Origin: Acridotheres tristis
Lineage: Eukaryota > Chordata > Aves > Passeriformes > Sturnidae
DNA: 64,000 bases
Assembly (NCBI GenBank): GCA_037013685.1
Contig: CM072886.1
Coordinates: 58,892,933-58,956,932 of the forward strand
Direction of reading: 5' to 3'
The notes beneath the pieces are model-generated. The model was given only the letters and a program-made list of their open reading frames with translations, was not told the origin of the DNA and ran no database searches. The stretch's first letter is position 1. Every line of letters begins with the position of its first letter. The position numbers and the translations under genes were made by a program. Below, piece by piece: positions 47,135-58,299 of the stretch.

Positions 47135-49790
47135 TAATGGAATTATGGGCTGGAATATGAAGCTTTATGAAGTTGGTTTTTTTTTCCTTTAAATGCAAGA
47201 ACTGAGGTCAACTTGAAATTACCTAGCATTAAGTCAGTAACTTTCATCAACTACTGATATACATAATTCGCTACATCATTAGTTTCTAAGCAATTTTGCC
47301 ACATTGCAATCCCTCCATGAATATGCAGCTTAAATGGAAGAACTAAGAGCTGAACAATGTACAAGCTGTAATTTTATCCTCCTAACTACGACAGCTGGAA
47401 GAGGATACTTCAATTTTTAAAAGCTCATATAGATTTATAAAGGCAACAGTGGAAGTACCACTGGCTGCTGTCAGTTCTGACAGCTGTCAAAATTTATTTA
47501 ACAGCAGAAGCTCTACATAAATTATATTTGCACCCAAAATGAAGCATTTTCTCACTTGCAGTGTTTTCATGGAAATAATAGTTAAACTTTAAAAATAAAG
47601 TTATTTCTATTCACATAAATTTTATGTGCATTTTTATATATTAGTATTTAAACTGAATATTGTAAGAGCTACTGTCCCTCACAAAATCTCAAGCCAATTA
47701 AGGAGCATGAGAAAGGTTCAGGAAGGATGGGATTTCTAAGTTTCCTGTAAGTGCAGCTGCAGCTATGCATTCTTTTGGACATGCACTGTTCTTTTGTGCT
47801 GCTCCAAGTGGGCAGATGTGTTTGTACCTGTTGGCTGTTCATTTTTGTCCTCATTCTGGACAAGTCTTGGAGTTTCAGGTCTCCTGTGGAGAAACTTCTT
47901 TTCTGTGGAGAAGATTTTTTACACTCCAGACTTGACAAGGTGTTACACTAGGTCACAGCAAAGATAAGGTTTGAATGAAGAGATGGAACCAGTCATTCCC
48001 AAGTCCAAAGCTATAATGGCTTGCTGAATTTTCTTCACATTCTGAAACAAAAAAAACCCCAATCAAACTATAGCCTGTAGAAACAAAAACAAAGAGAAGA
48101 ATAATGATGATAACCTAATGAAACCAGCTCTAATAGTGACAGGGCAAACATCTTCTGTGGTGCTCAGGACCCAGCCCCAAGGCTGGATGCAGTGAGGCTG
48201 CCACTGTGAGACAACCCATTAATAGGTGGGCACAATCCTAGGGAGTTACTCAAATGTTGGACCATAACTACTGTGTTTCTAAAACATGGGGCAAGGTGCA
48301 CAACTGAGATTTACACAGAACCACAGGCATTTAATATCATCTCCTAAGGTCATTCTTCTGGGACATGGTCAAAGCTGAGTAGCTTTGTTTTAAGGACTTT
48401 CACAGATTGTGTGCAGATGCATTCATGTGTGGTTATACACCCTTGTCCTCTCAACCAACATCTCTGATTCCCCATGGGAGTGTTGGTCTTTGGCCACTTT
48501 ACATGGCAAATAGGGGCCTGGCTTTGCCCTCTGCACTTCTCTGCTGGAAATGTTTCGGGTTTCTTAGAGGGGGTGAGGTAGACAAAACTTAGCAGTGTGG
48601 AAGATCGCAGATTTTCTTCTAGACTGGTGCATCTGTGCATTTCATTCCACTTTACACCACTGTAAGGAAGGATGAAATGTAATAAGAATAACAATAAGTG
48701 CATATCTTGGAAGTTTGGTGCCCTGGTTTAAAAATGTCTACAGGCATTCCTTTGAAATCGAGTAATCACTGATTAAAGTGATTATCAGTGATTCTTACTG
48801 AAAAAGTCTCTGATTGCTTTCTGTTGTTTGTAGAGGCCTCAGTCCCTTACAAAGGCCTAAACAACATCAGTGATTGGAAAAGGTTGTAGCCTAGACTTCT
48901 TTCTTGAAAGGCAACTCCAATTTCAAACCACTCTCAAGGCACTGTCAAGCGAGCACACAGCAGCCGAGAAAAGTCTTTGAGTAATTGGATCTCAAACACA
49001 AATAAGAGTGTTTTTCTTCATGGATACACAATAACTTAGACATTTTCTCTTAAGTTAAGTTGGATAAAAGTTTACATTTCAGCTATCAAAGTAAAAAAAA
49101 ATGAAAACAACCCAAACTAAACTGTTAGGTTTAGGTTGAAATTTAAAACTGCAGCTCTGCCATCACTTTAGAAAGAACTCCTCAGAGGCTTTGGTGCCCG
49201 AGTCAAGCAGTCAACCAGAAAGTTGACAGGGGCTAGAGCTCCCATGTCTGCAAAAATACTACAGACTCAGGTAGACAGCAGAGGAGAAACCTCTTGTATA
49301 CCACCCTTGTAAAAAGCACACTCAGCAAGGCATGCTCTGGTTTCAAAAAAATTAGGAGATTCAGGCTGGACAAGTAGGTCAGCAAGATGCCTTCATATGA
49401 TGGTAGGACCAGGATGCCCTGATTGCTCAGGTTATAAGCAGGAGATGTTTAGTTAAGCAAAGATGTTATTTCTGCCTCCTTGGGTGAGGAAATTGAGGTG
49501 AGCCTAAGGGAACACTGTTCTTCAAAGAAACCTTCTAAAACTTTTGAACTTTTAGCTTTTAAAGGGAAGAGAAGCCCCAGACCAGATAACATCACATGGA
49601 AAATGTTATTCCACCTGGGGAAGGTTTTATCATATTTGTTAGTTGCCAGGTAACAGGGTTTTATAACAGGAGATGCTGCCCATTTATGATTGGAGAACTC
49701 AGTTTGTTGTGTAGTGATGAATCGGTGCCTATTCTCATTCCAAATGTAGTATGAAGATTTTTTCCTTTTCTACCTTTATCTTTTTAAAAT
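47135..49790. other. Unique sequence with a triple ATCACT/AGTGAT palindrome
   Basis: At 48764-48793, AATCACTGAT and ATCAGTGATT form 10-bp arms, with a further AGTGATT between them, so two alternative hairpins are possible. No gene or named repeat elsewhere. A 117-codon minus-strand frame (48350-48703) shows no known domain. Confidence 0.4.
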
Positions 49791-49794
49791 TTCT

Positions 49795-49838
49795 GTTGGT
49801 TGGCTGATTGGTTGGTAGGTGGTTGGTTGGGGTTTTTT
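49795..49838. repeat. (TTGG)n-like simple repeat
   Basis: About ten imperfect TTGG/TTGA/TAGG units ending in a T run. Confidence 0.8.
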
Positions 49839-49839
49839 T

Positions 49840-51100
49840 GTTGCCAAACAGCTTGCTAAGAATTTCAGTTCATTCCTTCTCCAACTCCCATTCCAGAAGA
49901 ACTCAGTGTGCACTAGTTATTCTCAAACAGTAGACTCTAGGGCAACACACAGCTGGCAAAGGATAGGTGGACAGTAGTAGGAACAGTAAAGTCCTTTTCT
50001 GAAAACCTACCCAAACTATTACAGTGAAAAGAGAAGAATTTTCTTCTTCACCAAAATACCTCAGTGTGCTTTCTGTACACACATTTATTATTTATTATAC
50101 AAGCTGTTTCCCAATGGCCTGGAACTGTTTTGCCTAGAACTGAGCAGGGTGATGATTGTAGGTGGCCCTCCTGATCTACGAAAAGACAAAAGGGAAGAAG
50201 ATAACGAAAAGATGGGATCAGCAAGTCTTTGGTGAAGGAGGCAGGTATGTGTGGAAGTAGGAGATCTCACAGAGTTTTTATGCTTCTTTGAAAAGAAAAA
50301 AAAACCTGTAAAACATCAGTAGTTTGAAGGAAAAGTGCTGGATTTCCTAGGAAGGTAGACTTCTACAATTTCTAACCCATAAAATAGGATGTTGGGGAGA
50401 TAAAATATTGTACTTATTTTAATTTTGAAGCGTTGCAAAGATATCAACTAAGGTATAAACAGTTTCAGGATTTTTCTCATTTGTTGCTTTTCTGTGTGTG
50501 TTTTATTTGTTTACAAATAGAAACTATGCATATGAGAAAAATAATCTATTTCAATTTACATAGAAAACAGACTCTTGTGAGTAGTTATTCAAGTTATTAG
50601 AGATTTTATAAATTAATGTTATTTCTTTGATTGATTGCTTGTTTGTCTATTAAAGCTGGATTTTTTGTGTGTATGTTAAATACATTTGAAAGGCAGAGAA
50701 CTAAAACGTGATTATCAGGAAAGAAACAAACATAATTATGGAAAGCAATGCTAAAATCCTAGAAGAAATTATTCTGATTTACTTTTTTTGTACATACTTC
50801 TAAAAAGGCTCTCCTCTTTTCTCCCACCCTAATCGTGACCTGGAGCCTGAACTATTCAAATAATGACCCAAACACACACACAAAAAAAGAGTCAGTATTG
50901 ATACCATGTCACGTCTGGCAAAAGCCAAAATTAAAGCAAGTCATTCACCCCGTGGTGGCATGAGGATATCAGGTTTAGATAGATTTAATTTATCAATAGG
51001 GTCAGGCTGCACTGAATATGAAATCAAATTACACAGAAGCAGATGCTGAAGTCCAAGAGGAGAAGGTGTAGATTGATTGGAGAAAGGCAGCCCATCAAAG
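49840..51100. other. Unique AT-rich sequence
   Basis: No gene or repeat recognised. Confidence 0.4.
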
Positions 51101-51109
51101 GGGCCTTTG

Positions 51110-51270
51110 TCCGGGGCTGACTTGGTGAGGCAGCTGACAAGTGGCCATCAGATCCTGCAGCCAGGCAGCTGCATGATGGGAGCTTGACAGCTGACTTCAT
51201 TAGGGCCCTTAGGACACGTGCAGGGATGAATCTGTCCTTTAATTGAGCTGGGCCAGGAAATAGCACCGAG
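51110..51270. promoter_or_regulatory. E-box and TALE motif cluster, enhancer candidate
   Basis: This block is clearly more GC-rich than its surroundings and packed with sites. CAGCTG E-boxes lie at 51131-51136, 51166-51171 and 51188-51193, the last inside TGACAGCTGAC (51185-51194 and on). CACGTG is at 51215-51220 and a homeodomain-type TTTAATTGAG near 51238-51247. The mix of bHLH, TALE and homeodomain sites is typical of neural or mesodermal enhancers. No conservation test is possible here. Confidence 0.3.
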
Positions 51271-51279
51271 AGGGCAAAC

Positions 51280-52670
51280 GGCAGTGAAAAGGGCTGAAAT
51301 GAACCCAGGGGCCAGAGAGGTAAATTTCATGCTCTTGTGATATTTGACATGTATGTTCTGTTTGTATGTATGACATTTGTGTATTTATCACCAGTCTTAA
51401 AAGCCTGCAGAAGTCAAAATATATACGCAGCATAGAAGTCATCAGGAAAATTTCTGCCCGAGTGTGGTGGAGGGTGAGAACATTGCATCGACTGGGGATC
51501 CCCAGAGGGAAAGAATCTGTATGAATAGACTTCCACAGCCCACCATTCTGGGAATAAATCTTGCTTTTCTCTTTGCATTAATGCCATCATTTCCTGCTTA
51601 CTTAACAGATAACAAAGTAAATTTGCTGTAAAGCAAATTCTGCAACTTGTGTGCAGTTTTTCTGTTTACAACTCAGTGGTGTTTTCTCTGGTATAGCAAT
51701 TCAGGAACCATTGTAAAAATCTAGATTGAGTCAAAATGTAAATACAAACTCTACACTAGTCTGCCTTGCCTGGCTTTTTGTCTCACCTTGCCAAGAGTCT
51801 GTGTTGATTTTTAAACATGAAGTGGAGGTGATGGAGGCTCTGTAGGGGGTGGAGGGAGAAAGTCCTTCAGTTCATCCTCGGGCAAAATGTTGACAGAAGG
51901 CAGGGCTCCCACGGAAGGAGACAGGGGTTTGCTTGTAATATAGACTGTACTTTTTAAGGATCCCTATCAAAATAGCCTTATGCAATGCTCAAGCTAATTA
52001 ATATACAAAAAGGACTGTGATGCAAAGCTGTAACTGGTAATCTGAGTCCTCTAGCATCAATGACACTCAGATATGTCTATCAAGCAGAGAATAGACTCCT
52101 TTATGTTCTCTCACAGCATAAATATGTGATCAAAGAAATAACATGCACTAGAGCTGCCCTTAAGCAATGACCCTAACCTTATGCCTCTCTTCCCATCGCC
52201 AGTATCCCCAAAGCACTCAACAGATGTCAGATACAGTTAAAGTGGAACATATCCATGCATCTAATTTGGAGGCAGAGTAATTGCTGGCAAAAATTGCCAA
52301 ATTCTAATGTGCTTGTTCAAAAGCTACCTCAATTTACACACCTCTGAGCAATAGAGTTTGACGAATTATTAGTATTGAGTAATAATCAACAAAATTTGAT
52401 TGGTGAGACATCAGCGATCAAATTAAGTACTAAGATGTGTAAAAGCATCTCATCTCACCCAAAATGTGGGAGCTATCTCCTACCAGGAAATCTGTTGATT
52501 TTGTGTGCATACAACTCTTAATTTGGTTGCCATCCCTATAACCTACTCATGTTCTTGCATTGTATGGTAACAGCAAAATGTTCCAAAATCTGCCATAAAA
52601 TGAGGTGTGGTTGGAAAGTACATATCTACCTTGTATAGCATACTTACAGTGTATAACACAAACAGTGCAA
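51280..52670. other. Unique AT-rich sequence
   Basis: No gene or named repeat recognised. Confidence 0.4.
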
Positions 52671-52679
52671 AGTAAAACA

Positions 52680-52872
52680 AAATACCACCACCAAAAAAAA
52701 AAAAAACCAAACAAACCAACACCACCACAAAAAAGCCCCAAAAAATCAGAACAAACCAAAAAACCCCCAACAAAACAACCCCAAGCCAAAAAATCCCCTA
52801 AACAAACAAAAACCCAAATAACAAAACTCAAACAAAGCCAAAACCAACCAATCAATTAAAAAAAAAAAAATA
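52680..52872. repeat. 193-bp A/C-only low-complexity tract
   Basis: The plus strand is almost purely A and C, with only a few G and T, through repeated CAAA, CCAAA, ACCACC and AAAACCCC words. No period is stable. Three overlapping open frames of 76-102 codons cross it because stop codons need T on one strand. They translate to Lys/Pro/Gln or Phe/Gly/Val low-complexity and are not genes. Confidence 0.9.
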
Positions 52873-52879
52873 ATAATCA

Positions 52880-55470
52880 CTCAAGCCCCAAGATCAATTT
52901 ATGTATTAACACATTTCAGATTGCCCTAGTGACTTCATGGAGATTTTTGCCTTGGAGTTAAGCAGTTTGCTTCTGCTTCTTGGGACAAGTAAACAAGTTC
53001 TCAATTTTATTACGTTTCTGGTATGCTCCAGTAATCTTTTCTGTGAGGCTGGAAAGGGCTGCCATTCAAAGGAATGGACCCCCCCTGAATTAGACAAGGA
53101 GATAGTTTTTCTCTCTTAAGACATAAAAAGATATTTAGGCAACCAGTGTCCATGGAAACTCTGCAGGAGCTGGAGACAACTCCAGAAATTCTCTCTTTGT
53201 TTTATAATCTGCTCAGAAAGAGAATGGGGATGGGAGGAGGACACAGGGAGAAGGTCATAACTTTCTGCTCATAGAGGTTGTTTTTCTTATCATAGTGGGG
53301 TGGAGGTCTCAATTCCCAAAAGCTTAAGAGGCCATTTGTCAGAGAAAGCAGATATGATCCTGTACTCCTTTTCTAGTGTCATTTTCAGCTTATGCTACAA
53401 GAACAGGCACTGAAAAATCTCCTCCATGCTGAAACCTGTTGTTATCCAGGGAGTTCTCCCTGGCACGCTGGCCATGCATTCAACAAATTAATGACTAACT
53501 TTTAGCCAGAGACCTAGAGTAACCTCCAGAAACTGTGGGCCAGGAAATTTTGTTCCAGTTCTGATCTCTGTGATGATTAAGTAAGATTCCCTCCATGAGA
53601 CTGTTCAGGTCCAAACTTTTATATAAATTGTTTTGCGATCTGGTTAGGCCTGGTGCCAGCCACGCTTCCCCATGTGAAGCATGTTTACAGCTGGAGTAGG
53701 ACCTGGAGAAGGGAAGGAGGATGATTTCCCTAAAATCTGGTTTGATGCCTGGAAAATAGGCATATTACGTATAAAGAATATTACATTCAGTCAGATTGCT
53801 CCAAAGTGCTTTACTTTCTTATCCCCTTATCTAGAGAAACACTGAGTAGAGATACAAAAACATCTGAGAAAGATTTAGGGAATATGCACTCTCTTTGGCT
53901 TCTTAGAACAGGAAGCCGTGCCCCATGTATAAAAGACTCAAGGATAAAACTGAAAGGCAAATCCACAGGACAGCTAAAACTGACAAATATTAAACATGCC
54001 AAGGGCTTTTTTAACACAGGCTAGCATTTCTCTTTAACATACACATCAGCATTTCTTTAATCTATGCCATGAGAGGATTTCAAACAGCAAGCACAGCTGG
54101 GCCTTCAAAGCTGATCTCTGCTTGAGCCTCTGTGACTGGTTCTATGCAGCCCCTCTTTTTGAGGAGTTCTGGCCCTTTTCCAGCTGCTGCAATTGGGGCA
54201 TTAGAGACCAGGATGGCCCCATGCATGGCTGCCCTCTTCTTGTGGGTATAGTAAATGTGGTCTTTGAGAAGTGACTATAATCTGTTTCTGTTGTTTTCTC
54301 AGAAACGGGCAAATCTGGTGTAAGCTCTGTCTAATGGATTATTATAACAATGGAATAATTGCTAATATTTCATTTTTCATTTAATTTCTTCTCCTGCTCC
54401 ATGCTACCTTTTCCTTCTGTATGCCATACACTTTTTCTATCATTTGCAATATTTCCACTTTGGATTGCTACACTTTTATGCATGACAGCCAGAAACAAGG
54501 AGTTATAGAACACCTCTTTGAAGAAGAGCAGCTTATTTTGTTTAATATTTTCCCTCCTGGCAAATAAATATGAATGCTGCCATGAAGTGGTGAGCAAAAC
54601 CTCAGTTCGGGCTTCTCCTCACATTAATGATGGTGTATTTTGTTGTGGTTCAGCATAGGCTCCATCTGAGCTGAAAGCACATTCAGACCTGTCAACTGCT
54701 GTAAGAGATGGAAAATTCATGCTTGCCTTAATATGTCTCCTTGATAATTAATTTAAATACCCTTTTTTTGGAGGGGGGGGGTGGTGGTAGTATTTTGTAG
54801 TTTCTTAATGAGATCTGTACATATTTTGTACAGATATTTTGTACAAGCAAATTACTGAGTTTGATACAGAAGTTTTTTAACAAGATACACTTTTCAAAAA
54901 GCTTATATTTAGTTAACTTGTGCATGGATCTACTGCAAGTGGTGAGACTGCTGGTTAATAAAGTCACTGTTAAAACCTAATATAATAAACATTTGCTCAG
55001 TATTGTCTGATTCAGTGGTCCTTTGTAATGGCACAGAGCAAGTCAATATTTCCCAAGTAGAGGCATTACTATACAACACATTCATGGTGTACAGACTCCC
55101 AGTAAACTCACAGCAAAATCAATCGCTGTGTTGTATTTTGGCAGAGTGAATGAACCAAAACCTGGGAAAAGAAACTGAAGGGAGTCAAACCAGGACTGTG
55201 GATCTCCTGGGCTGGGTTTAAGCTGCAATGCTAAGATGCAGGTAGTTTTCCATTTAAACAATGCTAAATCTCTGAGCCTACTCTCCCTTGTGCTAGTACC
55301 AACAACAATGATCAGGTAAGTGACCAGGAGATAAGTTTTTCTGTTAGCCCAGTCTCTGTGGGGAAACTCAAGCTGCCTAGCTCCAAAATAAAATATTGAG
55401 GAAATTGGATTCTAATTGCATTTTGGAAGTAGATATAGGATCCAGAAAATGATATCAGTGAGGCAAATTA
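52880..55470. other. Unique sequence with a G9 run
   Basis: A run of nine G at 54773-54781 is followed by TGG repeats. No exon or family repeat recognised. The patch 54090-54240 is slightly GC-rich. Confidence 0.4.
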
Positions 55471-55528
55471 ATTCCTACTGTAATTGCATTGACGTCAGTG
55501 CACTTAATCCAGAGATAAATTTGGCCCA
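55471..55528 (+). repeat. Old amniote repeat fragment carrying a palindromic CRE
   Basis: The order tactgtaattgcattgacg, tcagtgcacttaatccaga, aaatttggccca follows the same ancient repeat as 35206-35272, in the opposite orientation. At 55490-55497 it holds TGACGTCA, the full CREB/ATF palindrome. My recollection of the repeat has TGACTTCA there, so one substitution could have created the site. Confidence 0.45.
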
Positions 55529-55529
55529 A

Positions 55530-57720
55530 TGACTCCAAGTATTGTTTGCACACAGAAGTCTAAACAACAAACCCCTTTGTGCTGAATCAGAAAGTCACCA
55601 TGTTTGTTGGTGTTCTTTTTGTTGAAATGGCCAAAAAAAAACCAAAACAAGAAAATGGGCCAAAACCTTCCAATATTTGTATTTGAAGTGAAAGTATAAT
55701 TACATACTTTTATTTGCTGAACTATTAAATTCCACTGTGTTTATATTTTGTTTCTGTAATACAAGGTTCTTAAAATACTCCGGAAAAGGATATTTTCTTC
55801 TCTTTAGGGAGATTCTCTGAGTGTTGCCTAACAAAACCAGTGATGGCATTGGAAGCAGGAGACAAGTAGTTGTCTGTGAGAAAAGGCTCCCAGGTTGCTC
55901 TCTGCATTAATATCCTTGATGACTAACTAGGGAGCTGCAAACAGCAGCTATGCCTTCATCATGTGTCATGATCCATGAGCTCAGGAGTCACCAAAGCAAC
56001 TCCACCAATCACCCAAGCAATCTCTGGAGCAACCCAGTGGTGAAAAGCTGGCCCTGCTCTCCCCTTTAGAATCCAGGTGCACTGATCTTGTTGTCCACCT
56101 GCTTTCATGTTTCCCCACTCCCTTATTAATAATGTCCTGAGACCTTTGTTGGGTGGACAAAGTGTCACAAAGCTTTGGTAGTGCAGATGCATGAAGCCAG
56201 CTCAGTGCTACATGTAAGATTTAAGCTTTCCAACAAGGCCAGTTAAAGTGCAACAGAGAAATACTTTACATTTCCAGGTTTAACTTTGTCAAACCTGAAT
56301 ACTTTCGTACACTTTACGGGAGAGATCTGTATATTTTATCAGGCTCTTGGTAAGACTATAAGAAAAAAGACTTTGTGCCAATAGGGCAAATCTTTGGCTT
56401 CTTGATGCAGTTTAATTTATTACCCATATATGATTGCTATGATAATAAAAGCCCGCTGTGTAAACAGCATGTCACCTCTCTGTGTAGACTCTGATTTATA
56501 TGTCTCATCACCCACTGGAGATAAAGCAGGGAACAGTCCAGCCAAAAAAGATAGCCAGCTAACTTCTTAGCCAGTAAAGCACATCTTTTGTTGGGTTGAT
56601 CTGCTGTTTGGCTCAAAAAACAGAATAGATATGCTAATAAAAAGGATTATCACATAAATTTCTTCAAGTTGGTATAACTAAATACAGTGCTGGAGCCAGC
56701 AGTTCCTAAATTAAATTCACCCTTCTGTGATGGAGTCAGTAGATTAGTGACTAGACCTTCAACTTTCCAAGATCTAAGTTAAATGATTGTATTCATACAA
56801 AAGAGGGTTTGGAAAGTCTTGCTTTTCACTTGCTAATTTATCCTTGTGAAGCAGAAGGAGTTTGGTTTGGTTTCTTTCCAGCAATATATGTGTCCTAATG
56901 TGTTAAACATTTATTAGGGAGCAGAATTTTTATATAAAAGTTGGAAGGCAGATGGTTAAAGTAAAAACCCCGCAGGCTGTCCATTCTAATATATAAACAA
57001 TGGGATCTTTATGTTTTGCCTGTTCAACATTTCTTGAAAATTGTTCTTTAGCAAACTGCAGCACCTGCAGTAACCAGAGGCAGCTCTCTTTCACTCACTT
57101 CTCTCCTCTATAGCCAAGGTTCATAAGGTGCTGAGTGCCCAGTTTCCATTGCCCTTGCTTGCTTTATATGCCTGCTGCTTTCAGAGAAATTAACAGGTGT
57201 CTGACAGGAGCTCTGACATAACAGAGTCTGTGTCCCATGTTTGACAGCAAGACAATGAAAATAAGCGTGTGCTTCAGACTTACTGAAAAGTAAACATCAG
57301 CTGAGCCTTGGAGAGAAAAGGGGTTTTAGGTGCTGAATTCTTTCTGAGATACAGCCCATCACAAGCTTGCAACCGGCTCATAATTTATAAACTCATTTTA
57401 TAATACATGGGAAGCAACTGTGTAATAAACTTTCAGGCATAGAACAAGGTAAAGGGGTAAAATATGCATAGATCACAGACTGAGCATGTTAACACGCAGT
57501 TAGCAGTCCTGTTTCCATTTAACTGGAATGGCAAAATGCTGCAAGGGAGGCAGTAAAACACAGAGTACCCGTGTAAATACCAAGTTGCAGAGGCCACCTT
57601 TGTTAGCTCTCCTATTTGAGTATACTGAAAGCAATTTGTTTGTTAAGACACTGCTTCTACTGCTACCACAGTTCACCCAAATATTTTCCATTCCTGTAAA
57701 CTAACTAATCAGCTTTTTGC
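55530..57720. other. Unique AT-rich sequence
   Basis: No gene or named repeat recognised. Confidence 0.4.
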
Positions 57721-57725
57721 TGACT

Positions 57726-57804
57726 AGGAAAAAAAAAAAGAAGAAGGAAAAAAAAAGAAAAAGAAAAAAAAAAAAAGAAAAGGAAAAAAAAAAGGAAAGA
57801 GGAA
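57726..57804. repeat. 79-bp perfect homopurine tract
   Basis: Every base is A or G on the plus strand, with A-runs separated by single or paired G. Such tracts can form triplex DNA and disfavour nucleosomes. It ends about 145 bp upstream of the candidate TATA element. Confidence 0.9.
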
Positions 57805-57925
57805 TTCTGCCAGACAGTCCTATCTGAGCTTAATTCTCTGAGTGTCATATGTCTATCACATATACTGTGTCCCTTGGAATAATAATAATTGAGCCAGGCA
57901 GCTGATTCTTGCTGTGGGTATTTGC

Positions 57926-58010
57926 GGGGAGGGGGGGATGGGGGCCCCGATAAAAGACTCATCAGTTTCAGCTTAGTTCAGTAGACATCTGTGCAGCAGA
58001 GGACCTCGTG
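57926..58010 (+). promoter_or_regulatory. Candidate core promoter: G-run cluster, TATA, initiator
   Basis: G runs at 57926-57944 (GGGG, seven G, five G) have the layout of a G-quadruplex and of SP1/KLF-type GC sites. GATAAAAG at 57949-57956 is a good TATA variant. An initiator-like TTCAGT with its A at 57980 falls about 30 bp downstream, the textbook distance. The 31 bases to the ATG at 58011 would be a short 5' UTR. This spacing, in an otherwise CpG-poor AT-rich region, is the main support. No transcript evidence is available. Confidence 0.35.
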
Positions 58011-58295
58011 ATGATCCTGGCAGCAGCTCTTTTCATTTGGGTTTGGCTTTTTGTGCTGAATGCTTTTTGTACTGAGTCCCCGTACCAGCCTGTCTCAGCA
58101 CTTTCAGAGCCAGAGCTTTTTCTCTTCATAAGCTCTAGGTTTTTTTACAGGCCACTGAGTCTGACTGGAGCTGTATCCAGAATTACAGAAAGCAGCAACC
58201 ACCTGTCACCAGGACATTGTGCACAGTGGAGGGGGAGAGCAGTGGGCTGGGGGTGGGGAGATGGAGTGAGCCAGCTGATTGCAGGGGATTTCTGA
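58011..58295 (+). CDS. Possible first coding exon of a secreted or membrane protein
   Basis: An ATG at 58011 with G at -3 and A at +4 opens a 94-codon frame closed by TGA at 58293-58295. Residues 1-20, MILAAALFIWVWLFVLNAFC, form a strong hydrophobic core of signal-peptide type, followed by a polar TESPYQPVSALSEPELF stretch. Residues beyond about 43 become less protein-like, so the true exon may end early. AG|gttttt near 58138 is a possible but weak donor. A promoter-like TATA/initiator pair lies directly upstream. I do not recognise the protein. A chance hydrophobic frame is a real alternative. Confidence 0.28.
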   Translation: MILAAALFIWVWLFVLNAFCTESPYQPVSALSEPELFLFISSRFFYRPLSLTGAVSRITESSNHLSPGHCAQWRGRAVGWGWGDGVSQLIAGDF

Positions 58296-58299
58296 GAAG

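Noticed and set aside
52543..52859. Open frames of 76-102 codons on both strands
   Set aside because: They cross an A/C-only tract that cannot form stop codons in some frames. Translations are low-complexity Lys/Pro/Gln or Phe/Gly/Val.
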